NCBI GenBank assembly: GCA_028279365.1 | Contig: JANQNX010000001.1 | Location: 1 to 64,000, forward strand | Length of the DNA: 64,000 bases | Direction of reading: 5' to 3' | Source of the DNA: Gammaproteobacteria bacterium | Lineage (GTDB): Bacteria > Pseudomonadota > Gammaproteobacteria > Eutrophobiales > Eutrophobiaceae | Shown: in pieces, positions 1-7,839 of the stretch | Layout of the letters: each line of letters begins with the position of its first letter | Position numbering within the stretch: position 1 is the stretch's first letter | Translations under genes and position numbers: made by a program | The notes under the pieces: model-generated | Seen by the model: the letters and a program-made list of their open reading frames with translations, nothing else | The model's database searches: none | What the model was told of the DNA's origin: nothing

Positions 1-12
1 TAAATTATAGAA

Positions 13-99
13 TGGTGCCGAGAAGAGGACTTGAACCTCCACGGGGTTACCCCCACTAGCACCTGAAGCTAGCGCGTCTACCAATTCCGCCACCTCGGC
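13..99 (-). tRNA. tRNA-Leu (anticodon CAG)
   Basis: Read on the minus strand, this 87-nt stretch folds as a class II (long variable arm) tRNA. The acceptor starts GCCGAGG and is closed by the matching CCTCGGC. The anticodon stem CTAGC/GCTAG is perfect and encloses the loop TTCAGGT, giving anticodon CAG (reads CUG leucine codons). The variable-arm hairpin is GGGGTAACCCC and the T loop is GTTCAAGTC. The 3' CCA is encoded. The sequence closely resembles Escherichia coli tRNA-Leu(CAG) from memory. It is divergent from rnr, which starts 58 nt away. Confidence 0.96.
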
Positions 100-156
100 A
101 AGGCAAGCGAGGCGGACTTTACCCAGCCACCATTCTATTGTCAATCTGGATTAAAA

Positions 157-2316
157 ATGAGTAAGCGTTCCAAGACAAAATTACAAGATACAGTAAGCGT
201 TATTATTCCGGAGCGTGAAGCCATCCTCGCCTGTTTACAAGAATCCGGTCGGCCATTATCGAGAAAACAATTATCTGACTATTTCAATATCCGCGATCCT
301 GAGATTAAGCGTATCTTGGGTCGACGTTTAAAAGCGATGCTCCGGGACGGTCAATTGATTAAGAATCGCCGTGGCAGTTACGGCTTGATTGAAAAGATGG
401 ATTTAATTCGTGGTCGAGTTATCGGTCATCCTGATGGCTATGGCTTTGTCGTTCCTGATGAGGGTGGAAAAGATCTGTTTTTATCCGCACGAGAAATGCG
501 CTCGGTATTACACGATGATCGGGTGTTAGTTCGGCAGGTAAGTGTTGATGCCAATGGTAAACGTTCCGGCGCATTGGTTGAAGTATTGGAACACGCTAAC
601 CAGCAAATCGTGGGACGTTATTTTGAAGATAGCGGCATCATGTTTGTTGTACCAGACAATAAACGTATCAGCCAGGATGTATTGATTAATCCTGGTAAAA
701 ATAACAAAGCCCGGCACGGTGAATATGTTGTTGTCGAAATCACTCATCAACCTGATAAGCATCGCCAGCCTGTTGGACGTATTACTGAAGTGCTTGGCTC
801 TGGTGATGGTGTAGACATGTCAGTGGATATTGCGGTCAGGACCTATGATTTGCCATTTGAATGGTCTGATAGTGTGAAGCAGCAAACGGCAAGGTTTAAC
901 GCCGAGATTGATCCGAACGAGACGAATGATCGGGTTGATCTTCGTGAATTAAATTTTGTCACCATTGATGGTGCCGATGCGAAAGATTTTGATGACGCGG
1001 TATATTGTGAAAAACAGGGTAAGGGCTGGCGCTTATTAGTTGCGATTGCTGATGTCTCACACTACGTTAAGCCCGGCACCGCGATTGATGAGGAAGCGCG
1101 GTTACGCGGGACATCGGTCTATTTTCCGGAAACGGTGATACCGATGTTACCTGAGGAACTGTCTAACGGTTTGTGTTCACTGCGACCGAATGAAGATCGT
1201 TTAAGTATGGTCTGTGAGTTGAGCATTGATCATCTAGGTCGGGTAAAACGCTATCAGTTTTATAAAGCCACGATCTGTTCCTCAGCAAGATTAACCTATG
1301 GTGAGATGGCCAGTATCGTCATTGATAAAAACCAGCAAAAACGCGATCAGCGCAAGGCATTATTAACCAATCTGGATGATCTCTATTCGCTCTATCAGCT
1401 ATTAAATACACAGCGTAAAAAAAATGGCTTGATTGATTTTTCATCAATCGAGTGTCGCTTCGTTTTCGATGAGAATAAACATATCAATGCGATTGAAAAA
1501 GTCGAACGTAATGACGCCCATCGTTTGATTGAGGAAATGATGTTGGTAGCAAATATCGCAGCGGCGCTGTGGATAGAGGAAAATGAAATACCGTCTTTGT
1601 ACCGTGTTCACAACACGCCGAAGCCGGAAAAACTGGAAGCCTTGCAAGAGTTATTGAAACTATGTGGCTTACAATTGCCGGGTGGCAAGGAACCGCATGC
1701 CAGTGATTATGCAGACTTGGTGGATAAAATTCGTCAACGTGATGATGCGGCCATGCTTGAGACTGCGTTGCTGAGAAGCATGCCGCTGGCTATTTATAGT
1801 GCTGAAAACGAGGGGCACTTCGGACTTGGCTTCGAGGCTTATGCACATTTTACTTCTCCCATTCGACGTTATCCGGACTTGATGGTACATCGGGCAATAG
1901 AACATATTGCCGAGCAGCAATCTATTGAAGGCTATCCCTTTTCCAAACAAGCGGTGTTGGAACTGGCCGAGCATTGTTCGATGACTGAACGTCGTGCCGA
2001 AGAAGCATCGCGTGATGTGATACAACGTTTGAAATGTCTGTTTATGAAAGACAAAGTGGGCGAGGATTTCCGTGGCATAGTCAGTTCAGTGACGGCGTTT
2101 GGCTTGTTTGTCGTATTGGATGGAAATTACACCGAAGGCTTGATTCACATCAGCACACTGCCTGCAGATTATTATCATTTTGATCAAACTTCCCATCTGT
2201 TGAAAGGTGAACGAAGTAAACGGCTTTTTAAAATCGGTCAGCAGTTAACAGTGCGCGTTGCTAATGTCGATCTGGAAGACAAAAAAATTGATTTTGAGTT
2301 AATCGACGATGAGTAA
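157..2316 (+). CDS. rnr: Ribonuclease R
   Basis: This 3'-5' exoribonuclease of the RNase II/R family degrades structured RNA and takes part in rRNA and tRNA quality control in the cytoplasm. The 719-residue length is close to, though shorter than, the E. coli enzyme. A winged-helix N-terminal region (about residues 15-75) precedes cold-shock OB domains (about 80-230). The RNB catalytic domain (about 255-580) carries the signature TIDGADAKDFDDAV at residues 269-282, whose aspartates bind the metal ions. A C-terminal S1 domain follows (about 633-717, FRGIVSSVTAFGLFV). The ATG lacks a strong Shine-Dalgarno sequence. The stop overlaps the rlmB start by 8 nt, so the two genes form an operon, an order widespread in gammaproteobacteria. 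It lacks the long basic tail seen in some RNase R proteins. Confidence 0.96.
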   Translation: MSKRSKTKLQDTVSVIIPEREAILACLQESGRPLSRKQLSDYFNIRDPEIKRILGRRLKAMLRDGQLIKNRRGSYGLIEKMDLIRGRVIGHPDGYGFVVPDEGGKDLFLSAREMRSVLHDDRVLVRQVSVDANGKRSGALVEVLEHANQQIVGRYFEDSGIMFVVPDNKRISQDVLINPGKNNKARHGEYVVVEITHQPDKHRQPVGRITEVLGSGDGVDMSVDIAVRTYDLPFEWSDSVKQQTARFNAEIDPNETNDRVDLRELNFVTIDGADAKDFDDAVYCEKQGKGWRLLVAIADVSHYVKPGTAIDEEARLRGTSVYFPETVIPMLPEELSNGLCSLRPNEDRLSMVCELSIDHLGRVKRYQFYKATICSSARLTYGEMASIVIDKNQQKRDQRKALLTNLDDLYSLYQLLNTQRKKNGLIDFSSIECRFVFDENKHINAIEKVERNDAHRLIEEMMLVANIAAALWIEENEIPSLYRVHNTPKPEKLEALQELLKLCGLQLPGGKEPHASDYADLVDKIRQRDDAAMLETALLRSMPLAIYSAENEGHFGLGFEAYAHFTSPIRRYPDLMVHRAIEHIAEQQSIEGYPFSKQAVLELAEHCSMTERRAEEASRDVIQRLKCLFMKDKVGEDFRGIVSSVTAFGLFVVLDGNYTEGLIHISTLPADYYHFDQTSHLLKGERSKRLFKIGQQLTVRVANVDLEDKKIDFELIDDE

Positions 2317-3067
2317 AGCATCGCAAAAAATACTGGGCATCCACGCTGTGGAGCAAGTGTTGATTACTCGGCCGGAGTCAATTTTGCAGGTGTGGATGTT
2401 GGCTCATCAGCAATCAAAGCAGCTGCAAAACCTAAGGCTTAAGTGCGAACAACTGGGTCTGACAATTCAGAATGTTTCCCGGTCAATGCTGGACAGTATG
2501 GCAAATGGAGAACGACACCAGGGAGTTGTCATTGAAGCGAAACAACAGTCAAAGCAGTTGCAAAAGAGTTTGGATGAAATACTGGCGCAAGGTATCAATA
2601 ACGATTCTTTATTTTTAATACTGGATTCCATACAAGACCCACATAATCTTGGTGCCTGTATCAGGACTGCGGTGGCGGCCGGGGTGACAGCGGTGATTAT
2701 TCCAAAAGACAGAGCAGCCTCAGTGAATGAAACCGTGAGAAAAGTTGCCAGCGGTGCGGCGGAGGAGATGTATGTTATTACCGCTGTTAATCTGGTAAGG
2801 GCAATCGAGCAGTTAAAGTCCGAGGGTGTCTGGGTTATCGGTACAGCTGGTGAAGCGGAACAGTTAATCTATAAGCTAGACATGAGTGGACCGACAGCGA
2901 TAGTGATGGGTGGTGAAGATAAAGGTCTGCGTCAATCGATTCGCAAAGCCTGTGACTATCTGGTGTCGATCCCGATCTTCGGAAACATAGAGAGCCTCAA
3001 TGTTTCTGTTGCCGCAGGTGTCGCGCTTTATGAAGTGGTTCGTCAAAAGCAGATAGATTCGAAGTAA
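2309..3067 (+). CDS. rlmB: 23S rRNA (guanosine(2251)-2'-O)-methyltransferase RlmB
   Basis: This SPOUT-class (TrmH/SpoU family) methyltransferase places a 2'-O-methyl group on G2251 of 23S rRNA, in the P loop, using S-adenosylmethionine. Its 252 residues match the family length. The N-terminal L30e-like RNA-binding domain covers about residues 5-80 and the SpoU methylase domain about 95-245. The three SPOUT motifs are visible: NLGACIRTA (motif 1), MGGEDKGL (motif 2) and SIPIFGNIESLNVSVAAG (motif 3, the knotted SAM site). The start codon lies inside the last codons of rnr (8-nt overlap), which implies translational coupling. The gene ends 20 bp from the convergent lipoprotein gene. Confidence 0.96.
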   Translation: MSKASQKILGIHAVEQVLITRPESILQVWMLAHQQSKQLQNLRLKCEQLGLTIQNVSRSMLDSMANGERHQGVVIEAKQQSKQLQKSLDEILAQGINNDSLFLILDSIQDPHNLGACIRTAVAAGVTAVIIPKDRAASVNETVRKVASGAAEEMYVITAVNLVRAIEQLKSEGVWVIGTAGEAEQLIYKLDMSGPTAIVMGGEDKGLRQSIRKACDYLVSIPIFGNIESLNVSVAAGVALYEVVRQKQIDSK

Positions 3068-3087
3068 TCACGATTTTTAATGGCTTG

Positions 3088-5388
3088 CTAATGATCGATG
3101 AATAAACCATCGCGCTGGCTTTTTGCTGGCTGCTGCTCTCGCAGGATTAAATTATGTTTGGTGGAATTATTCTGAAAGTTATTGGAATAATGATCCTGCC
3201 CCTCCATATCCAGCAACACCGACCAACTATAAACTGGTGAGTCGGCATCAAAGTGGTAGGTGTTTTCTCCTGAATTGCCTTGAGAAATAGGACTGCTACT
3301 CGAATAGTGATCATCGCCTTGCAAGTCAATCAACCAGGCCATTGCCTGCATCGCCGCTGAGCCCTGGCATAAACTGTCACCGTGATAGTGATCCTGACCT
3401 TGTTCATCTAACAATAATCCCATTGCGACATCCCAGGCTGCACCCTGGCAGGCCGCCGTCATTGACCAGTAGCTATCATTGCCGCTGCGGTCTACCAGTA
3501 TGCCGGTCGCTTGATGTACACCAAATCCCTGACTGTAACGATTGCCGTAATATAAATCCCGCCCTCGCTCATCATGTAAAATACCCAGTCCCCAATAGTA
3601 AGCACCGGCCTGACTGAATTCACCACCCTCATAGCGATCATTACCGGCATTATCGTAGATTACACCGATGCCACCGCTATCGAACTTTCTCAGGCCAAAC
3701 CCGAATCCCTGGCTATAGCTGGCATAGACTGATGGTGTGCCATAGACTGATGGTGTCTGTTGATTAGTACGATAAAGTTCGTTGCCCGCATGTTCATATA
3801 TCATACCGAAGCCGCGTGGGCCGCCAAAACCTTGGCTGAAGTTGATCGATTCGTAGTTATCCGTTTCTTGTCCCAAGTCGAGCAGGATACCGGCGCCGTA
3901 GATTCCCGCACCATTCGAAAAATGATTGGCTTGATAATAATCCTCGCCACTATGATCGACGATAATGCCAATGCCCATGACACCACTGGCATTGCTGGCG
4001 ATATGTCCGAGATACTCGTCATTGCCAGAATGATCGACGATGATTGAAATGCCGAACCAGCCGCCGTTGCCAGTGTTTTCATCAGACACATATTTATCTG
4101 TTCCTTTGTTATCTATGACGAGTTTGACTTGCAACGGTGTCGACTGATTATAACTGTAAGTGTCATTACCATCCGGGTCGTATACGACATCAATCACAGA
4201 CATATCGTATGTGTTATCTCCTGTGCCGCCATAGACCACCCAACTATTTTCTATTTTTTTAATAGCTTGGGTCTCACCTTCAATCGCGGCTTTGATTGAA
4301 GCAGGAATGCCAGAGTCGGTTGATGACATTGCAAGTTTCAGGGATGAATCCAGGTAACAACTCAGCGCATGTGCAGAGAATAATAAAGCGTTAAAGTCGA
4401 GTTTCATGCTGGCGTTAATCGCGTTTAACGATCGGGAAGGTTGTTCTTGTATTGTAAAAGTACGAAGTGACGATAGCTCGGACAAGAAGTAGGCCATATC
4501 TTGCTGCAACTCATTCACTTCAGTCCCACTAAAATGCCTGAATGCATGTTGTAACTGCTGTTGACTGGTTAACAGCGCACTATGGAAGTTCTCCCATTGA
4601 CTGTCTGCCTCTGAGCAAGCTTTTTCCGCCGGTAAAGTGAGATCCAGATTCTTCGCTATTTCCTGAAATATGGTTTGTGGCTTTAGCTGCAGTTGTGTAA
4701 GCGGTTGAGTAATAGTTTCTTCCAGGGCAAGCAGATTATCTGGCGACTGAAATGGATAGTTAACCCGAGACAGCGAATGAAACCCACGATGTTGTGCTTC
4801 CCAGTTCAGGAAGAGTTGTTTTAATGCGTCAACATTTTCGCTTAGCTGATTTTGATCGATTGCCTCTGAGATCACAGCCATATGTTTCGCTGTTATGTTT
4901 GCATCAGGTAAATAATGTGGCCGTTGGTCGTCTGCCTTGATCTCGGCATATTTCGATATGGGTCCTTGCCAGGCCGAACGTGCCCCCAATGTCATAGTTA
5001 ATGTAAAGCTTTTGGAGAGTTTGTTATCCAGCGATAAAAATTCGAGTCTGATTTCATCTCCTGCGTAATAGCTATTAACTATAGTTTGTAAATTATCAAT
5101 AGATATAGCTGTGTCATTGATATGCGTGAGTATATGTTTGCTAATATCGAAGTTCGAATATTGGCGAATCGTTAATAACAATGGTCCCGGGAGCAGACGT
5201 TCAACAATAAGCCCCGAATATTCGGGATGAGGTTTGAATACTGCGCCAAGATAACCTGCTTGTCTGCCTATAGCTTGTTCAATGCTTGATAGTTGTTTTT
5301 TTCCAGCGCAGCCGGATAGCAACATGATACTCAGTAATATAGCGATAATCGCGTTCTTGCTGGCAGAAAAACAACAAACAGGGGACAT
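3088..5388 (-). CDS. Large lipoprotein with PDZ-like region and Gly-x-Asp-x-Tyr solenoid repeats
   Basis: I do not recognise a named family. The 766-residue protein starts with a lipoprotein signal peptide: a hydrophobic stretch ending LLSGC, with the lipobox cysteine at residue 27, so it is probably membrane anchored. Residues of about 43-135 look like a PDZ-type fold (GYLGAVF, GLIVERLLPGPL, then a turn with DEIRLEFLS), although this is inferred from pattern alone. The middle (about 140-390) is mostly helical with no motif I know. Residues of about 395-745 contain 11 to 12 copies of a 25-35 residue unit with the core G-x-D/E-x-Y (GNDTY, GTDKY, GNDEY, GEDYY, GNDRY, GQDHY) alternating with glycine-rich strands such as GIGIIVDHSG. 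This suggests a beta solenoid, possibly binding calcium. It is transcribed convergently to rlmB and divergently from rpsF. A stand-alone surface or periplasmic role is inference. Confidence 0.8.
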   Translation of the reverse strand: MSPVCCFSASKNAIIAILLSIMLLSGCAGKKQLSSIEQAIGRQAGYLGAVFKPHPEYSGLIVERLLPGPLLLTIRQYSNFDISKHILTHINDTAISIDNLQTIVNSYYAGDEIRLEFLSLDNKLSKSFTLTMTLGARSAWQGPISKYAEIKADDQRPHYLPDANITAKHMAVISEAIDQNQLSENVDALKQLFLNWEAQHRGFHSLSRVNYPFQSPDNLLALEETITQPLTQLQLKPQTIFQEIAKNLDLTLPAEKACSEADSQWENFHSALLTSQQQLQHAFRHFSGTEVNELQQDMAYFLSELSSLRTFTIQEQPSRSLNAINASMKLDFNALLFSAHALSCYLDSSLKLAMSSTDSGIPASIKAAIEGETQAIKKIENSWVVYGGTGDNTYDMSVIDVVYDPDGNDTYSYNQSTPLQVKLVIDNKGTDKYVSDENTGNGGWFGISIIVDHSGNDEYLGHIASNASGVMGIGIIVDHSGEDYYQANHFSNGAGIYGAGILLDLGQETDNYESINFSQGFGGPRGFGMIYEHAGNELYRTNQQTPSVYGTPSVYASYSQGFGFGLRKFDSGGIGVIYDNAGNDRYEGGEFSQAGAYYWGLGILHDERGRDLYYGNRYSQGFGVHQATGILVDRSGNDSYWSMTAACQGAAWDVAMGLLLDEQGQDHYHGDSLCQGSAAMQAMAWLIDLQGDDHYSSSSPISQGNSGENTYHFDADSPVYSWSVLLDMEGQDHYSNNFQNNSTKHNLILREQQPAKSQRDGLFIDH
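3150..4205 (-). repeat. Protein repeat region (G-x-D/E-x-Y units) inside the lipoprotein gene
   Basis: The minus-strand reading frame holds about 11 to 12 degenerate units of 25-35 codons. Each has a Gly-x-Asp/Glu-x-Tyr turn followed by a variable glycine/serine-rich segment (SQGFG, SNGAG, SQAGA) and a hydrophobic strand (GIGVIYD, GLGILHD, AMGLLLD). The periodicity is at protein level and the DNA copies are diverged. The regular strand-turn alternation is what a right-handed beta helix looks like in sequence, and the Asp-rich turns could hold calcium. Confidence 0.7.
3723..3756. repeat. 18-bp-period in-frame direct duplication
   Basis: A 16-bp sequence (catagactgatggtgt) occurs at 3723-3738 and again at 3741-3756, a period of 18 bp. 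In the minus-strand lipoprotein frame it duplicates six codons, giving TPSVYG followed by TPSVYA. The copies are identical at DNA level, unlike the diverged solenoid units around them, so this is a recent slippage duplication. Confidence 0.85.
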
Positions 5389-5444
5389 AGTTACGATCGC
5401 AAAATTAATACAACGCGCAATATAACTGATTTTTAGCGTCCTGA

Positions 5445-5473
5445 TTGCTTTGGTGTTGGTGATCCATTAGAAT
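5445..5473 (+). promoter_or_regulatory. Candidate sigma-70 promoter for the rpsF operon
   Basis: A -35-like TTGCTT (5445-5450) and a -10-like TAGAAT (5468-5473) are separated by exactly 17 bp. The -10 matches five of six consensus positions and the -35 three of six. Transcription from it would begin near 5480, just before the paired structure described at 5487-5535. No better promoter is visible in the 152-bp gap. Confidence 0.35.
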
Positions 5474-5486
5474 CCGCACACTTTTT

Positions 5487-5540
5487 ATCCTTGCCTCACC
5501 CCGAAACGATGTGGGGAGGAGTTAACCGAGAGGATCGTTA
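5487..5540 (+). promoter_or_regulatory. Probable ribosomal S6:S18 autoregulatory leader of rpsF
   Basis: The leader can fold so that ATCCTT (5487-5492) pairs with GAGGAT (5530-5535), which includes the Shine-Dalgarno region of rpsF. Inside this stem a second hairpin forms between CTCACCCC (5495-5502) and GGGGAGGAG (5513-5521). An unpaired segment with TTAACCG (5522-5528) remains between the two stems. Known S6:S18 leaders combine a sequestered ribosome binding site with a conserved CCG in a bulge that mimics the 16S rRNA site for the S6:S18 complex. The CCG here is in the right place, directly before rpsF and with rpsR as second gene. The fold was worked out by hand and not scored. Confidence 0.55.
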
Positions 5541-6023
5541 ATGAGACACTATGAAATAGTATTTCTGGTTCATCCTGACCAGAGTGAGCAAGTTCCAGCC
5601 ATGATTGAGCGTTATCAGAGCCAGATTACCGGCTCAGGTGGCGTAATTCACCGTTTAGAGGACTGGGGCAGACGCCTGTTAGCCTATCCCATCAATAAAA
5701 TCCATAAGGCACATTATGTGTTGATGAATATTGAGTGTGACGCGGAGACATTACAGCAGTTGACCGAAGGATTTCGATTCAATGATGCCGTCATTCGAAA
5801 TCTCGTTATTAAAATGAACCATGCTGTGACCGAGCCATCCCCATTGATCAAATCAAAGGAAGAAGAAGAGTCGCGTCCGGAGCCTGTTAGCCAGACTACT
5901 GAGCCTGCAGCTGCTGTTGACAGCGAAGCTGTCGCTGAGGAACCGGTTTCTGATCCAGAAGAGGGTACCGCTGATGCTAAAGCTGCGGATGCAGACAGCG
6001 AAACACCGGTCACCGAAGAATAA
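5541..6023 (+). CDS. rpsF: 30S ribosomal protein S6
   Basis: S6 binds the 30S platform together with S18. The S6 fold covers residues 1-100, with a typical start ([18 protein letters not shown]), the block [20 protein letters not shown], and a final [13 protein letters not shown]. At 160 residues it is longer than most S6 proteins because of a roughly 60-residue acidic, Ala/Glu/Pro-rich tail that ends in Glu-Glu. In E. coli, RimK adds glutamates to an S6 C terminus that also ends in Glu-Glu, so modification is possible here (inference). The gene starts the rpsF-rpsR-DUF2232-rplI cluster; no priB lies between rpsF and rpsR. Translation is probably controlled by the leader at 5487-5540. Confidence 0.97.
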   Translation: MRHYEIVFLVHPDQSEQVPAMIERYQSQITGSGGVIHRLEDWGRRLLAYPINKIHKAHYVLMNIECDAETLQQLTEGFRFNDAVIRNLVIKMNHAVTEPSPLIKSKEEEESRPEPVSQTTEPAAAVDSEAVAEEPVSDPEEGTADAKAADADSETPVTEE

Positions 6024-6039
6024 TTGGAGGAAATGAATC

Positions 6040-6264
6040 ATGTCTCGCTATTTTAAAAGAAAACGTTTTTGCAAATTCACCGCTGAGGGTGTGACCTCAA
6101 TCGATTATAAAGACATTAATACACTCAAGAGCTACGTCTCAGAAAGTGGAAAGATCGTGCCAAGCCGAATATCGGGCACGAATGCGCGTTATCAAAGACA
6201 GTTGTCAACAGCCATTAAACGAGCGCGTTATCTTGCTTTGATCCCGTATTGCGACGCGCATTAG
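6040..6264 (+). CDS. rpsR: 30S ribosomal protein S18
   Basis: This 74-residue basic protein is the S6 partner in the small-subunit platform. It shows the family signature: [17 protein letters not shown], then [19 protein letters not shown], then the conserved basic end [21 protein letters not shown] good GGAGG (6026-6030) lies 9 nt before the ATG at 6040. An out-of-frame ATG at 6033 lies between them and is not used by any sizeable frame. It follows rpsF by 16 nt. Confidence 0.98.
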   Translation: MSRYFKRKRFCKFTAEGVTSIDYKDINTLKSYVSESGKIVPSRISGTNARYQRQLSTAIKRARYLALIPYCDAH

Positions 6265-6271
6265 TGTTATG

Positions 6272-6297
6272 CATTGTTCGGCTTGGATCGAACAATG
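6272..6297 (+). other. Perfect 9-bp intergenic hairpin between rpsR and the DUF2232 gene
   Basis: CATTGTTCG (6272-6280) and CGAACAATG (6289-6297) are exact reverse complements around an 8-nt loop. A G-U pair could extend the stem by one. No run of T follows, so it is not a classical intrinsic terminator. In this position it could act as an mRNA processing or stability element that sets the ratio of ribosomal protein to downstream membrane protein. Confidence 0.6.
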
Positions 6298-6329
6298 TCG
6301 AGATGTTCAGGACATAAAATTCAGGGACC

Positions 6330-7220
6330 TTGATAGGTAGATACATACTAAGCGGTAGTTACCCGGCCACGATGATGTTGGCCAGCAGCGCTATATTAGC
6401 CTCGTTATTATCGCCGTTTGCCTATTTAATCAGTGGTTCTGTTGCCGGCCTGATAACCTTAAGAAAAGGTCCGGCGTATGGTTTGCAGGCGATGCTGGTC
6501 AGTGGTGCGATATTAACCGTATTTGCATTATTGTCAGGGCTTTCATGGCTGATTAGCGTAGGATTTTTAGTTGCTGTCTGGCTGCCAATATGGTGTGTGG
6601 CATCAGTATTAAGATTGAGCGAATCGCAGGGTGCGGCGTTATTTATCGCCGGTTTCATCACTTGTTTATTAGTGATTGCATTTTACCTGCGTTTGGATGA
6701 TGTTTCTTTATGGTGGTACCAGTGGTTTTTGAATATTCTGGAAAGGACTGCACCGGCTGAGACGTTGACGATATATCAGCAGGCACTAAAACCTTTTTCA
6801 GTATTGCTGAACGCGATAATGAATGTGGGTTTTATGTTGAATGTGTTTAGCGCAGTATTATTGGCGCGATGGTGGCAATCGGGACTGTTTAATCCCGGCG
6901 CATTTAAAAAGGAATTTCATGCGCTTTGTTTGCCAACTCTGGTGTTACCGGTCAGCGCTATTGCATTGTTGCTGGTGACGATAACAGAAGCATCATTGCA
7001 ATATGCGATACGCGATATGCTGTTTGTATTGATGTTCATGTATTTGATACAGGGCATTTCGGCGGTGCATCGTAATGTTGCCAGGTATGAACTATCCAAA
7101 GTCTGGCTGATATCGATGTATCTGTTTTTGTTATTGTTGCCGCAGCTGGGTCTGTTGATTGCTTTGCTGGGTATGGTCGATATTTATTTGCAGTGGCGGG
7201 TAAAAAAAGTATCAGATTGA
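6330..7220 (+). CDS. DUF2232 family integral membrane protein
   Basis: This 296-residue protein is almost entirely hydrophobic, with about eight predicted membrane segments and a short basic C terminus (QWRVKKVSD). A gene of the DUF2232/YybS-like type between rpsR and rplI is a common arrangement in gammaproteobacteria, and position plus topology are the basis of the call. Its function is unknown; no catalytic motif is visible. The frame opens with TTG at 6330 (then ATAGGTAGA), preceded by a weak AGGGA; an internal ATG at 6371 is the alternative start and would remove part of the first membrane segment. The hairpin at 6272-6297 separates it from rpsR. Confidence 0.75.
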   Translation: MIGRYILSGSYPATMMLASSAILASLLSPFAYLISGSVAGLITLRKGPAYGLQAMLVSGAILTVFALLSGLSWLISVGFLVAVWLPIWCVASVLRLSESQGAALFIAGFITCLLVIAFYLRLDDVSLWWYQWFLNILERTAPAETLTIYQQALKPFSVLLNAIMNVGFMLNVFSAVLLARWWQSGLFNPGAFKKEFHALCLPTLVLPVSAIALLLVTITEASLQYAIRDMLFVLMFMYLIQGISAVHRNVARYELSKVWLISMYLFLLLLPQLGLLIALLGMVDIYLQWRVKKVSD

Positions 7221-7286
7221 GTATCGGCGAGGACTGATTTGGGTCTATATCTGTTATTATATAATTTGTTGAATTGAGGTTATCTG

Positions 7287-7742
7287 ATGGAAGTTATTTT
7301 GCTAGAAAAAGTCTACAAGCTGGGTGAGTTAGGCGATAAAGTTAATGTGAAACCCGGTTATGGTAGAAATTATCTGATTCCTAGTGGTAAGGCGGTATCA
7401 GCAACGAAAGACAATGTTGCGATGTTTGAAGCCCGCAAGGCTGAGTTGGAAAAACAGCAGCAGGAAGCATTGGCTGCGGCCAATAGCCGCGCTGAAAAAC
7501 TTCAGTCAGTTGCTGTCACCATTGCCCGTAAAGCCGGTTCTGAGGGTAAATTGTTTGGTTCAGTCGGTACCATCGATATTGCCGAGTCGGTGGGTGCCGA
7601 AGGTACCGAGTTGGAAAAACATGAGATCAGAATGCCCGAGGGTCCGATTCGCGCAACCGGTGAATATGAATTCGATGTTCAGCTTCATGCTGACGTAACA
7701 ACCTCAATTAAGGTGATTGTTGTTCCTGAAGAAGAAGCCTAG
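7287..7742 (+). CDS. rplI: 50S ribosomal protein L9
   Basis: L9 binds 23S rRNA near the L1 stalk and helps keep the reading frame. The 151 residues give the two-domain dumbbell: an N-terminal RNA-binding domain ([19 protein letters not shown], then [16 protein letters not shown]), a long connecting helix (about 41-75, rich in Ala/Glu/Gln), and a C-terminal domain containing the conserved [15 protein letters not shown] ribosome binding site (7276-7280) precedes the ATG. It is separated from dnaB by 97 bp that carry two dyad symmetries. Confidence 0.97.
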   Translation: MEVILLEKVYKLGELGDKVNVKPGYGRNYLIPSGKAVSATKDNVAMFEARKAELEKQQQEALAAANSRAEKLQSVAVTIARKAGSEGKLFGSVGTIDIAESVGAEGTELEKHEIRMPEGPIRATGEYEFDVQLHADVTTSIKVIVVPEEEA

Positions 7743-7776
7743 GGCCTCTGAACCTGACAACGATATTTCTTTTTCC

Positions 7777-7801
7777 TGCAAGTGATTAGCAATGACTTGC
7801 A
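7777..7801 (+). other. Inverted repeat between rplI and dnaB
   Basis: TGCAAGT (7777-7783) pairs with ACTTGCA (7795-7801) across an 11-nt loop. Symmetry continues imperfectly into the loop (ATT and AAT). It is not followed by a T-run, which argues against an intrinsic terminator. Confidence 0.4.
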
Positions 7802-7812
7802 AACTCTTATCT

Positions 7813-7827
7813 AACCAATAATTGGTT
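7813..7827. promoter_or_regulatory. 15-bp DNA palindrome immediately upstream of the dnaB ribosome binding site
   Basis: AACCAAT-A-ATTGGTT is a perfect dyad with a single central base, too tight to form an RNA hairpin, so it is more likely a DNA-binding site or chance. It ends one base before the AAGGAG (7829-7834) used for dnaB. Confidence 0.3.
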
Positions 7828-7839
7828 TAAGGAGTATGA

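Noticed and set aside
1669..2025. 118-codon minus-strand frame inside rnr
   Set aside because: It is fully inside the conserved RNB domain coding sequence and shows no recognisable features, so it is a shadow frame.
3760..4091. Two overlapping opposite frames of about 95 codons in the lipoprotein gene
   Set aside because: Both follow the solenoid repeats in other frames and have no independent support. The lipoprotein frame has signal peptide and repeat periodicity.
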